From assembly GCA_017415105.1 (NCBI GenBank), contig JAFQJD010000002.1, forward strand, positions 43,607 through 107,606: a stretch of 64,000 bases of DNA. The letters are read 5' to 3'. Made by a program: the position numbers and the translations under genes. Of this stretch, positions 17,084 through 25,197 are shown piece after piece. Every line of letters begins with the position of its first letter. Positions within the stretch are counted from its first letter, which is position 1. Source of the stretch: Clostridia bacterium. Its GTDB lineage: Bacteria; Bacillota; Clostridia; UBA1381. The notes under the pieces were generated by a model. It saw only the letters and a program-made list of their open reading frames with translations, was not told where the DNA came from and searched no databases.

Positions 17084-18067
17084 ATGAAAGCAATACTTGT
17101 AAATGATGACAGAAGCTTAAGATGGGACAATGTTCCCGATCCGGTTATTAAACCGGAGGAGGTGTTGGTAGAAATCCACGCCGCAGCACTTAACCGTGCC
17201 GACCTTATGCAGAGAGAGGGCGATTATCCGCCCCCGCCGGGATGTCCGGAATGGATGGGACTTGAGATTGCAGGCGTAATCACCCAAATGGGTGATGAGG
17301 CAAAGGCAAAATCAAGCTGGAAAGTCGGAGACAAGGTTTGTGCACTGCTTGGCGGCGGCGGATATGCCGAGTATGTTGCAGTGAAATACGATATGCTTAT
17401 GCCCATACCTGAAAACACAACAATGGTTGAAGCGGCGGCAATTCCTGAAGCATTTGCCACAGCATACCTCAACCTCTTTATAGAGGGTAACATCAAGCCG
17501 GGTAACACGTTACTTATGAACGCAGGTGCATCAGGGCTTGCAAGCGTTATTATCCCGATGGCAAAGGCGTTTGGTATAAGAGTTATAACAACGGTTTTGA
17601 CAGACGAGATTGCGAAGTCTATTAAGCATCTTAATGCAGACAGAGTGGTTGTAACAACAAAAGAGGACATTGCAGAAGTTCTCAAAGAAGAGCTTGATAG
17701 CGGACATTCCGTAGACGTTGCAATTGACTGCCTTGGCGGTGAGATTATGGGTAAGTGTATTCACTATCTCACACACGGTGCAAGGTGGATTATGATTGCG
17801 GCACTTGCAGGCCAGAAAACGGAAATCGACCTCAAGAATATATATGTAAGAAATGTACGTATAATCGGAAGTACACTCCGTTCAAGAACGCCGGAAGTAA
17901 AGGCACAGATTTTGTCAGAGCTTGTAGAAAAGGTGTTCCCGAAAATTGCGACGGGTGAGGTCAAACCGACAATTCACGCAGTTTTGCCGATACAAGAGGC
18001 AGAAGCGGCACACGATATACTGTACAAGGGACAGAATGTAGGAAAGGTTGTTTTGAAAGTAAGATAA
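17084..18067 (+). CDS. NAD(P)H-quinone oxidoreductase, zinc-free MDR family (PIG3-like)
   Basis: A 327-residue medium-chain reductase. The N-terminal GroES-like domain has AALNRADLMQREG and the YPPPPG segment characteristic of the TP53I3/PIG3 group; the Rossmann part has MNAGASGLASVIIP in place of the usual GGSGGVG, and zinc ligands are absent. AAGGAGG precedes the ATG. The third gene of the AraC-linked operon, it would reduce a quinone or enone product of the upstream enzymes. Confidence 0.82.
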   Translation: MKAILVNDDRSLRWDNVPDPVIKPEEVLVEIHAAALNRADLMQREGDYPPPPGCPEWMGLEIAGVITQMGDEAKAKSSWKVGDKVCALLGGGGYAEYVAVKYDMLMPIPENTTMVEAAAIPEAFATAYLNLFIEGNIKPGNTLLMNAGASGLASVIIPMAKAFGIRVITTVLTDEIAKSIKHLNADRVVVTTKEDIAEVLKEELDSGHSVDVAIDCLGGEIMGKCIHYLTHGARWIMIAALAGQKTEIDLKNIYVRNVRIIGSTLRSRTPEVKAQILSELVEKVFPKIATGEVKPTIHAVLPIQEAEAAHDILYKGQNVGKVVLKVR

Positions 18068-18069
18068 CA

Positions 18070-18104
18070 AAAATGCGGTCGCAATTATTGCAACCGCATT
18101 TTGC
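18070..18104. terminator. Bidirectional terminator between quinone reductase and serS
   Basis: AAAATGCGGT-cGCAATtATTGCa-ACCGCATTTT, symmetrical with T/A runs on both sides. Two convergent genes end at it. Confidence 0.85.
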
Positions 18105-19373
18105 TTATTTCTTTATTATATCTGTTCCCATATACGGAACAAGTGCTTCGGGGATGGTTACTGTTCCGTCCTCGTTCTGGAAGTTTTCAAGAATTGCTGC
18201 AACTGTTCTGCCTACTGCAAGGCCTGAACCGTTTAGTGTATGCACAAACTGTGCCTTATCCTTTGGAGTTTCCTTATAGCGGATATTTGCACGGCGTGCC
18301 TGATAGTCTTCAAAGTTTGAGCAGGATGAGATTTCAACGTATCTGTTGTATGAGGGCATCCATACCTCAACGTCATATGTCTTTGCTGATGAGAAGCCAA
18401 GGTCACCTGTTGAAAGACATACCACACGGTACGGGAGGCCAAGTCCCTGAAGAAGTACCTCGGCATCGTTTGTCAGCTTTTCAAGCTCATCGTAGCTGTC
18501 CTCGGGCTTTGTGAACTTAACCATTTCAACCTTGTTGAACTGATGCTGTCTTATGATACCTCTTGTATCACGGCCCGCACTTCCTGCTTCTGCTCTGAAG
18601 CATGCTGAATATGCACAGTACTTAATCGGAAGCTCATCACCTGATAAGATCTCGTCACGGTGAAGGTTAGTAACAGGAACCTCGGCTGTCGGGATAAGGA
18701 AGAAGCCGTTGTTCTCTACTTTGAATGCGTCCTCTTCAAATTTCGGAAGCTGACCTGTACCTGTCATTGATGCACGATTGACCATATACGGCGGGAATAT
18801 TTCTGTATAGCCACGGTCTGTATGAGTGTTTAGGAAATACTGAATAACCGCACGCTCAAGTCTTGCACCAAGTCCCTTATAAACAGTAAAACGAGTACCG
18901 GCAATCTTTGTGCCACGTTCAAAGTCGAGGATATCAAGACCTGTACCGATGTCCCAGTGTGCCTTAGGCTCAAATGTGAACTCACGCGGAGTACCGTTTT
19001 TACGAAGCTCTACGTTATCAGCGTCGTCGTTACCTACCGGACATGAATCGTTGGGGATATTCGGGATGCGGAGCATAAAGTCACGGAGCTTTGCGTCAAG
19101 CTCACGTACCTTTTCGTCATCCTCCTTGATTTCGTTTGAAAGCTCCTTCATTTCAGCAAAAATCGGGGCGGTGTCCTCGCCTGCCTTCTTCATCTGCGGG
19201 ATTTTCTTTGAAATCTCGTTCTGCTGTGCTTTTTTCTTCTCGACCTCTGTTAAAATTTCACGGCGTGCAATATCAAGCTCAATTGCAGGGGTGATGTCAA
19301 GGTCGTTGTTTCTTTTTTTCAGAGCCTCTCTTATTCGCTCCGGTTCTGTTCTTAAAATTTTGATGTCTAACAT
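18105..19373 (-). CDS. serS: Serine--tRNA ligase
   Basis: A 422-residue class II synthetase. Residues about 25-105 form the long antiparallel coiled-coil arm that contacts tRNA-Ser. The catalytic core shows motif 2 ([14 protein letters not shown]) and motif 3 ([15 protein letters not shown]). It starts 1 nt after the upstream small membrane protein gene. No T-box leader is present; there is no room for one, so serS is expressed as the end of the parA-parB operon or from internal signals. Confidence 0.95.
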   Translation of the reverse strand: MLDIKILRTEPERIREALKKRNNDLDITPAIELDIARREILTEVEKKKAQQNEISKKIPQMKKAGEDTAPIFAEMKELSNEIKEDDEKVRELDAKLRDFMLRIPNIPNDSCPVGNDDADNVELRKNGTPREFTFEPKAHWDIGTGLDILDFERGTKIAGTRFTVYKGLGARLERAVIQYFLNTHTDRGYTEIFPPYMVNRASMTGTGQLPKFEEDAFKVENNGFFLIPTAEVPVTNLHRDEILSGDELPIKYCAYSACFRAEAGSAGRDTRGIIRQHQFNKVEMVKFTKPEDSYDELEKLTNDAEVLLQGLGLPYRVVCLSTGDLGFSSAKTYDVEVWMPSYNRYVEISSCSNFEDYQARRANIRYKETPKDKAQFVHTLNGSGLAVGRTVAAILENFQNEDGTVTIPEALVPYMGTDIIKK

Positions 19374-19374
19374 T

Positions 19375-19800
19375 TTACTGTTCCTTTCCTTCGTTTATTT
19401 TATTTTTAATTTCTTCATATAATATACGTTGATTATCTGTAAGCGACGCCTCGTCTATTGTGAGAAAAATTGTTTCGGCGTCTGATATATTTCCGCCGGC
19501 AAGATACGCATTTACCGAAAGCAGATTATCATATACAGCAAGTTGTGTCTTTAACGATGCATTTTCAGCATCAAGCTCTGATGCCATATTAGCAAGCTTT
19601 GCAAGCTCCTCGGAATTCGGTGACGGTGATGCGGTTACAGCCGGTGCTGATGTTGCAAACTCGTCTGCACGTTTGCCGAGCTTTGAAACGTTTGTCTGTG
19701 AGAAAAATGCTATAAGTATCAGAAACAGTGCTACTACAAATATGAGTGCAGTGTAAAGATACATTGAGCGGTTTTCTTTATTTGAATTATTATTATCCAT
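19375..19800 (-). CDS. Single-pass membrane protein with coiled coil, unknown
   Basis: A 141-residue protein: short polar N-terminus rich in Asn, one membrane helix (about 14-34), a Pro/Ser/Thr linker, a predicted coiled coil ([19 protein letters not shown] region, about 63-90) and a charged C-terminus. It is 1 nt upstream of serS and overlaps the DUF4446 gene by 8 nt. Type II topology is likely. The linkage to parB and serS suggests a housekeeping or envelope role but nothing specific can be claimed. Confidence 0.7.
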   Translation of the reverse strand: MDNNNSNKENRSMYLYTALIFVVALFLILIAFFSQTNVSKLGKRADEFATSAPAVTASPSPNSEELAKLANMASELDAENASLKTQLAVYDNLLSVNAYLAGGNISDAETIFLTIDEASLTDNQRILYEEIKNKINEGKEQ

Positions 19801-20296
19801 TTAGCCCTCCGTCAGAGTTCATTCTACCGGTCATTGCCTTTGTTACTGCTTCCTGCTCCTCCTCAAGAAGCGGAATAGCACTCTTTCCGTCTTTGATTTC
19901 ACGTACATAGGTGTTTGATGAATTAGTGCCGTAAAGTGAGGTTATAACAAAACCGGTGTTGTACTGGTCAAGGATTGCAAGTGCAAAGCTCTGCTTTCCG
20001 AACACATCATCGAATGCGTCAAAGTTAACAATTCCGGTCTTTGAAAGGCTGAGGTTGAATTTTCTGTCACATGCGGTGATGCGGTCTGACATTACCCCCT
20101 CCTGACTCATTTTCAGCTTTCTTTGCAGTTCGCGGACGTTGTTATAGTACTTATCAAGGTTTGTAACAAGGTCACCGTCCTCAGAATAGTCCATTATTGC
20201 GTTTATCTTTGATACGTTAAGTACTCCTATAATAAGTGAGGCAATGACAAACACTGCAAGGACTGAAATTACTGCAATAAGTATTGTTTCGTTCAT
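19793..20296 (-). CDS. DUF4446-family membrane protein
   Basis: A 167-residue protein with one N-terminal membrane helix (about 5-27), a short coiled region, and the conserved block DAFDDVFGKQSFALAILD with NGFVITSLYG-like continuation (here TGFVITSLYG). This is the DUF4446 pattern, commonly found directly downstream of parB in Firmicutes; its function is unknown. The start is 1 nt from parB's stop. The linkage suggests a role connected with chromosome segregation or sporulation, which is inference only. Confidence 0.8.
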   Translation of the reverse strand: MNETILIAVISVLAVFVIASLIIGVLNVSKINAIMDYSEDGDLVTNLDKYYNNVRELQRKLKMSQEGVMSDRITACDRKFNLSLSKTGIVNFDAFDDVFGKQSFALAILDQYNTGFVITSLYGTNSSNTYVREIKDGKSAIPLLEEEQEAVTKAMTGRMNSDGGLNG

Positions 20297-20297
20297 A

Positions 20298-21152
20298 TTA
20301 CGCCTCCTCTATCAGGGAAATAATACGGTCAAGGTCGGCATTCCCATAATATTCGATTTCTATTTTTCCCTTTTTGTTGTCGTGATGCAGGGTTACCTTT
20401 GTGCCGAGCCTTGATGAAAGCCTGTCCTCAAGGATGGCAATCTGTGCCTTTACCTGCTCGTCAATCGTCGGTTTTTTTCTGTTTGGCTTTGCTTTCTGCA
20501 ACTGCTTTGCAAGAGCTTCAGCCTGACGGACATTAAGTCCCTTTTCTATAATGCTTTCCAAAACAGCTAACCTGACTTTTGGCGATTCAATGGAAAGCAG
20601 TGCACGTGCGTGACCGCTTGAAATATCCCCGGATATTAGCTTTTGACGAATTGGCTCATCAAGCGACAAAAGGCGGACGGAGTTTGCAATAGCACTTCGG
20701 GATTTACCGATTTTATCGCTCACATCCTCCTGCGTCATATTAAACTTGCTCATAAGCGTCTGATAACCAAGAGCCTCTTCAATCGGATTAAGGTTTTCTC
20801 TCTGCAGGTTTTCTATCAACGCAATCTGAGCTATCTCAAATTCGGAATAATTCCTGATAACTGCCGGAATTTCCTTTAAACCGGCTTTTTTAGCAGCGCG
20901 CCAACGGCGTTCACCGGCTACAATTTTGTATCGGTCATCATTTTTGACAACGATAATCGGCTGAATTACGCCGTGCTCCTTTATGGATTCTGAAAGCTCG
21001 TCTATTTTATCCTTGTCAAAGCTGTGGCGTGGCTGATTTTTGTTCGGCTCAACGAGCGTGATACGCAGTGACTCTACCGCATCGGTGTTTTCTGCAATAG
21101 ACGGCTCATCAAAGAGCGAGCCGAGCCCACGGCCCAATTTTGCTTTTGCCAT
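20298..21152 (-). CDS. parB: Chromosome partitioning protein ParB/Spo0J
   Basis: A 284-residue CTP-dependent clamp that loads at parS. The N-terminus MAKAKLGRGLGSLF is the usual ParA-contact segment; the GERRWRAA box (about 77-84) marks the CTPase; the helix-turn-helix with MTQEDVSDKIGKSRSAIAN reads parS; the C-terminal dimer domain ends with IEIEYYGNADLDRI. It follows parA after 131 nt, a gap that contains hairpin element HE2. Two perfect parS sites lie 1.1 and 4 kb to the right. Confidence 0.96.
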   Translation of the reverse strand: MAKAKLGRGLGSLFDEPSIAENTDAVESLRITLVEPNKNQPRHSFDKDKIDELSESIKEHGVIQPIIVVKNDDRYKIVAGERRWRAAKKAGLKEIPAVIRNYSEFEIAQIALIENLQRENLNPIEEALGYQTLMSKFNMTQEDVSDKIGKSRSAIANSVRLLSLDEPIRQKLISGDISSGHARALLSIESPKVRLAVLESIIEKGLNVRQAEALAKQLQKAKPNRKKPTIDEQVKAQIAILEDRLSSRLGTKVTLHHDNKKGKIEIEYYGNADLDRIISLIEEA

Positions 21153-21201
21153 AGATTGCTCCTTTCTGTTTTATGTAAACTTTGTTGTTTGATAATGAAA
21201 G

Positions 21202-21285
21202 AAAATTTTGTAGATTGTGCGATTTGGAAAGCGAGGCTATACTGGTGTATGCGAGTGCACCAAATCGTGCAAGATACGGGATTTT
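21202..21285 (+). repeat. Imperfect hairpin element, family HE2, copy 1 (parA-parB gap)
   Basis: In the plus sense 24 of 26 stem positions can pair, five as G-U, with a tandem G-A mismatch; the best part is TTGTGCGATTTGG (21215-21227) against CCAAATCGTGCAA (21260-21272). The core GCGAGGCTATACTGGTGTAT (21231-21250), then GCGAGTG, contains a small ATAC/GTAT hairpin. A near-identical core occurs at 26468-26572 in a hairpin with another stem. The right end overlaps the parA stop codon (21284-21286). The G-U rich strand is antisense to parAB. Confidence 0.7.
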
Positions 21286-22048
21286 ATTCATTATTTTTGA
21301 TTACTTCTTTTGCTAATCCAACGTATGCATCTGCACCCTTTGAGGTACGGTCATACTTAATAATCGGCTCACCAAAGCTTGGTGCTTCGGAAAGCTTGAC
21401 GTTTCGCGGAATAATCGATTTATACACAAGGTCGGGGAAGTATTTTTTTACCTCGTCAAGCACCTGTATCGACAAGTTTGTTCGTCCGTCATACATCGTT
21501 CCCAGAACGCCCTCAATTTCGATGTTCTTATTATAAGACTTCTTGATTTTACGAACAGTGCCTATAAGCTGTGACAGACCCTCGAGTGCATAGTATTCGC
21601 ACTGAATCGGGATAAGAACACTGTCGCACGCCGTCATAACATTTATCGTTATCATACCGAGTGCCGGCGGTGCATCAATTATAATAAAATCAAATTCTTT
21701 TTTCAGCTTGTCCGTTACTCTTTTTAAAAATGTTTCGCGGTTATCCTCAAAAGCAAGCTCAATTTCGGCTGCCGATAAATCAGAGGACGAGGGGAGTATA
21801 TAAAGATTCTGATATTTTGTTTTAATAATTGCATCGTCTGCTTTTTTTGGGTCAATGAGACAGTCATACACAGAAAGGGTATAATTCTGGCGTTCATAGC
21901 CCAGTCCGCTTGTAGCATTGCTCTGCGGATCGCAGTCAATAAGAAGTGTTTTTTTGCCCTCATATGCAAGGCATGCAGAAAGGTTTACTGATGTGGTTGT
22001 TTTTCCGACGCCGCCCTTTTGATTGGTAACGGCAATAACTTTTCCCAT
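21284..22048 (-). CDS. parA: Chromosome partitioning ATPase ParA/Soj
   Basis: A 254-residue deviant-Walker ATPase: KGGVGKTT (about 10-17), DCDPQSNAT, and DAPPALG. No N-terminal DNA-binding extension, so it is of the chromosomal Soj type. I start at ATG 22048 with AAAGGAG 8 nt upstream; the longer frame to 22174 runs through a repeat element. First gene of parA-parB-DUF4446-membrane protein-serS. parS lies 213 nt upstream of the start. Confidence 0.95.
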   Translation of the reverse strand: MGKVIAVTNQKGGVGKTTTSVNLSACLAYEGKKTLLIDCDPQSNATSGLGYERQNYTLSVYDCLIDPKKADDAIIKTKYQNLYILPSSSDLSAAEIELAFEDNRETFLKRVTDKLKKEFDFIIIDAPPALGMITINVMTACDSVLIPIQCEYYALEGLSQLIGTVRKIKKSYNKNIEIEGVLGTMYDGRTNLSIQVLDEVKKYFPDLVYKSIIPRNVKLSEAPSFGEPIIKYDRTSKGADAYVGLAKEVIKNNE

Positions 22049-22072
22049 ATGTAAAGCTCCTTTCAATAACCT

Positions 22073-22196
22073 AGGTAATAAGTAATAGGGAATAGTGAAA
22101 AGGTAATGTTCAAATTCTTGCAAATTTGTGATTAAATCTGAAAAATCAGGGATTTTTCGTCCACACATCTTCACTATTACTTTTTACCTGTTACCT
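22073..22196. repeat. Long imperfect inverted repeat (HE3) upstream of parA
   Basis: AGGTAATAAGTAATAGGGAA-type left arm (22073 onward, continuing TAGTGAA) pairs with TTCACTATTACTTTTTACCT (and GTTACCT) at the right; an inner GAAAAATC/GATTTTTC hairpin lies at about 22139-22158. Similar AGGTAATAGTGAA palindromes are familiar to me from several Firmicute genomes, but I cannot name the family with certainty. Confidence 0.5.
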
Positions 22197-22260
22197 GCGA
22201 TTGTATTATACAATCGCCTATCCTCACATACTATTATATCACAAAATTTTCATTTGTAAA

Positions 22261-22276
22261 TGTTTCACGTGAAACA
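22261..22276. promoter_or_regulatory. parS site, perfect
   Basis: TGTTTCACGTGAAACA, the full 16-bp palindrome recognised by ParB/Spo0J. Intergenic, between divergent parA and gerA, about 14 kb from the upstream origin cluster. Confidence 0.95.
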
Positions 22277-22339
22277 TTTTGAAAAAAATTAAAAAATTTT
22301 CAATCATAAATAAATAATATGAGCTTTTTCTTTGAAATA

Positions 22340-22369
22340 TGTATAATTTTTCTGCTTCAAACCATAATA
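22340..22369 (+). promoter_or_regulatory. Sigma-G-like promoter of the ger operon
   Basis: TGTATA (22340-22345), 17-nt spacer, CATAATA (22363-22369). This fits the forespore sigma-G consensus (TGMATA-like, CATAnTA) better than sigma-A and lies 22 nt before the gerA start, as expected for germination receptors made in the forespore. Confidence 0.6.
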
Positions 22370-22391
22370 ATTGCAAAAGGAGCTAACATAA

Positions 22392-24005
22392 ATGAATATT
22401 TTCAAAGAATTATTTGTTTTTAAACCCTCAACGAAGCCGGAAAAATTTGAGCTTTTTGGCGAGGAAACCACCGAATTTGATGCAAGGTGCGAAAAAAAGA
22501 CAGAAAAGACGTATGTTTCAGACAGCATAGAAAAAAATCTCGCATATATAAGAGAAAGCTACAGTGTACCGCTTAATAACGACGTAGTGATTCGTGAAAT
22601 CATAACGAGAAACGAAAAACGGGCATTTGTTGTGTTTTTCGAAGGAATGGTGAGCAGTCAGTTCGTTGATGAATATATAATAAAGGCGATAATCGAGCTT
22701 GCGTATGAAAATGAGGGCGAGTTTGACGATAAGCTGTATATGCGTTTTACCGCACACGCACAGGCAAAGGTAAAGACGGATATGGCAGATGTAAAAGACG
22801 AGGTTAATTTCGGGTCGTGTGCGTTATTTGTTGACGGCGTTGATAAATGCTTCGTATATGACGTAAAGAACTGGGAGCACAGAGGTATCGACAAACCGCA
22901 GAATGAGCAGTCAATATACGGACCGCAGGAGGCATTCGGGGAAATGCTTCGTACAAATACTGCACTTGTAAGAAAAATCCTCAAGACAGAAAAGCTTGTG
23001 GCATACGGAATAAAAGTTGGCTCAGTATCAAAAACTCCCGGCGTTCTGCTTTATATAGACGGGCTTACAAACAGTAAGCTGGTTGGCGAGGCAAAACGCC
23101 GTATTTCGGCAATAGATGCTGAGTATATGTTAAGCATTGAACAGGTTCAGTTGCTTGTTGAGGACAGACGGTTTATGATAACTCCGCAGACCTTTGCAAC
23201 AGAAAGACCTGACCGTGTGGCAAAGGCATTAACAGAGGGACGGTGCGTGTTCATTTTAAACGGTTCACCGCGGGCACTCATTATGCCGGGCAATGCGTTC
23301 GAGCTGACACATACGGCATCGGATGAATATTTGCACGTGCCGTTTGCGTTGATGTCAAGACTTATACGGTTATTTGGTATGTTTGTATCAGTGCTTCTGC
23401 CGGCACTGTATCTTGCAATAACGCTGTTTCATCAGGAAATCATACCGACCTATCTTTTGTATTCAATATCTGCATCACGTGAAAATGTGCCGTTTCCGAG
23501 TCTTTTGGAGTTACTTCTGATGGATATTTCGTTTGAGCTGATACGAGAGGCAGGAATACGGATGCCGTCATCAATCGGCTCAACACTGGGAATTGTGGGC
23601 GGTCTGATACTTGGTCAGGCGGCAGTCAGTGCAAAAATTGTGAGCCCCATAATGATTATAATAATAGCGATAACAGGAATCGGCTCGTTTGCGACTGCGG
23701 ACTATACTCTCGGCTGGACTTATAGAATTTTAAGGCTTGGCTTTATAATCCTTGCTGCAAGCTTCGGATTTTTTGGTATTGCCGTGGGAATTGTGATGTA
23801 CAGCCTGTATCTTGGCTCTGCTACGAGCTTTGGAATACCGTTTCTGTCGCCTCCGCTTACAATAAAGCCAAAAGCTACTAACCTTGCGGTAATGATAAAC
23901 GGAATAGCAAAACGAGAGAAACGCCCCGGGTATCTGAAGCCTGAAAATCCAGATGCTGAGCCGGATATCAGCAGAAAATGGAACAATAAAAATAGATTTG
24001 AATAA
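22392..24005 (+). CDS. Spore germination receptor A subunit (GerA family)
   Basis: A 537-residue GerAA/GerKA-type protein of the spore inner membrane. The soluble N-terminal half (about 1-300) contains the two conserved subdomains with the FVDGVDKCF and PGVLLYIDGL segments; the C-terminal part has several membrane helices, with the conserved PSLLELLLMDISFELIREAG stretch and GGLILGQAAVSA. The C-terminus is hydrophilic. AAAGGAG precedes the ATG. First gene of gerA-gerB-gerC, behind a sigma-G-like promoter. Which germinant is sensed is not predictable. Confidence 0.92.
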   Translation: MNIFKELFVFKPSTKPEKFELFGEETTEFDARCEKKTEKTYVSDSIEKNLAYIRESYSVPLNNDVVIREIITRNEKRAFVVFFEGMVSSQFVDEYIIKAIIELAYENEGEFDDKLYMRFTAHAQAKVKTDMADVKDEVNFGSCALFVDGVDKCFVYDVKNWEHRGIDKPQNEQSIYGPQEAFGEMLRTNTALVRKILKTEKLVAYGIKVGSVSKTPGVLLYIDGLTNSKLVGEAKRRISAIDAEYMLSIEQVQLLVEDRRFMITPQTFATERPDRVAKALTEGRCVFILNGSPRALIMPGNAFELTHTASDEYLHVPFALMSRLIRLFGMFVSVLLPALYLAITLFHQEIIPTYLLYSISASRENVPFPSLLELLLMDISFELIREAGIRMPSSIGSTLGIVGGLILGQAAVSAKIVSPIMIIIIAITGIGSFATADYTLGWTYRILRLGFIILAASFGFFGIAVGIVMYSLYLGSATSFGIPFLSPPLTIKPKATNLAVMINGIAKREKRPGYLKPENPDAEPDISRKWNNKNRFE

Positions 24006-24006
24006 A

Positions 24007-24095
24007 TGTTATGCCATTAACGGAATATATCCTCCTCAAAAGCTACTGCGTTTTGAAATGATTTTTCAGAGAACATATTCCTTAATGGCAATACA
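24007..24095 (-). repeat. Imperfect hairpin element, family HE1, copy 2 (gerA-gerB gap)
   Basis: Stem TGCCATTAACGGAATAT (24013 on) against ATATTCCTTAATGGCA (24075-24090) with further pairing inward. The apical core GCTACTGCGTTTTGAAATG (24042-24060) is identical to the element in the dnaA-dnaN gap, but the stem sequence is unrelated. In the minus sense the mismatches become G-U pairs, and the 3x3 internal loop six positions below the 16-nt loop is conserved in place. It starts 2 nt after the gerA stop and ends before gerB's start. Confidence 0.7.
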
Positions 24096-24114
24096 TCAGG
24101 AAAGGGAAGTGCTG

Positions 24115-25197
24115 ATGCTTACAAACAAACAGCTTTCATCTGTAATTATAAACGCAATAGTTGTGAAAATGCTTGTCACATTCCCAAGAAGCATATTTGC
24201 ATACTGCGGAAATTCGGCATGGCTTGCAATGGTGTATGTGACAGCTGTGGCGTTTGGCCTGTTTTCGGTAATACACCGTCTGTACCGTACAGATAAAAAC
24301 GTAATCGGGCTTGCAGAACGAGTGGGCGGTACAGTGCTGAGGATAATTACGGGCATTCTGGTGTTTTTGGTGTTATCACTCAATTTTGTAAGCATTATAC
24401 GGGTGTTTCCGGAGATAATACGGCTTGTTCTGCTACAAAAAACATATGTTGAAATCATTGGAACGGTTTTTGTGCTTGTAGTTATATTCGGTGCATCGTG
24501 CGGTATCGGTGCGATTGCAAGGGTGCATCAGATATTTCTGCCGGTAGCAGGTATTGTGTTTCTTGCATTTTTAATAATGCTTGTTCCGGACCTGCATTTT
24601 GGCTACATTCTGCCGATTCTGGGAAACGGAATAAAAAGCATTGCTGTTAGCGGATTGTCTGCAATGTCAGTTTTTGCGGACTTATTGGTACTGAATATTC
24701 TGATACCCAAAATGAAAAGTGTTGAAAGCTACAGAAAATCCGGCAACAAAGCCATTTTAGCAGGAGGTGTATGCTCTGTTCTGATTTTTCTTTTCTATGG
24801 CTTATGTTATGCGTATCCGGCATCAAAGGAATTTATTATTCCTGTTTATCAGCTTGAAAGACTTATAAATCTGAGCGATTTCTTTTCGAGACTTGAGGCT
24901 TTGTTTCAGTTTATATGGTCCATATCAATTCTGCTTTACAGTGCAATGTATGCAGCGGTGCTTGCCCAGGTTTGGGGAGAAACCTTTAATCTGCATCACA
25001 AAAAGCCCTTGATAGCACCGGCTGTGATAATGCTTGTGGGCTTTGCACTTTTGCCGAACTCATTAAATGATATGATTACTGTTGAAAGCGTGATAAACCG
25101 ATGGATTTATATAGGGGCATTTTTAATACCTATAATAATCGGAGTGTTATTTAAAGTGAAAAATGTTTCACGTGAAACAAAAGGAGAAAGAATATGA
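24115..25197 (+). CDS. Spore germination permease (GerB subunit)
   Basis: A 360-residue APC-superfamily membrane protein with about ten hydrophobic helices, typical of GerAB/GerKB. The frame is open further upstream, but the extra 54 codons would be translated from the hairpin element HE1, so I use ATG 24115, whose product starts MLTNKQLSS as GerB proteins usually do; AGGAAAGGGAAG precedes it. The last codons contain a perfect parS site. Overlaps gerC by 4 nt. It probably forms the germinant-binding channel with GerA. Confidence 0.88.
   Translation: MLTNKQLSSVIINAIVVKMLVTFPRSIFAYCGNSAWLAMVYVTAVAFGLFSVIHRLYRTDKNVIGLAERVGGTVLRIITGILVFLVLSLNFVSIIRVFPEIIRLVLLQKTYVEIIGTVFVLVVIFGASCGIGAIARVHQIFLPVAGIVFLAFLIMLVPDLHFGYILPILGNGIKSIAVSGLSAMSVFADLLVLNILIPKMKSVESYRKSGNKAILAGGVCSVLIFLFYGLCYAYPASKEFIIPVYQLERLINLSDFFSRLEALFQFIWSISILLYSAMYAAVLAQVWGETFNLHHKKPLIAPAVIMLVGFALLPNSLNDMITVESVINRWIYIGAFLIPIIIGVLFKVKNVSRETKGERI
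25164..25179. promoter_or_regulatory. parS site inside the 3' end of gerB
   Basis: A second perfect TGTTTCACGTGAAACA. It encodes the residues NVSRE-T near the C-terminus of GerB, so the site is both coding and a ParB binding site. 2.9 kb from the first parS. Confidence 0.93.

Noticed and set aside
23470..23490. TCACGTGAAA within gerA as a third parS
   Set aside because: Four mismatches from the 16-bp palindrome, all in positions important for ParB binding.
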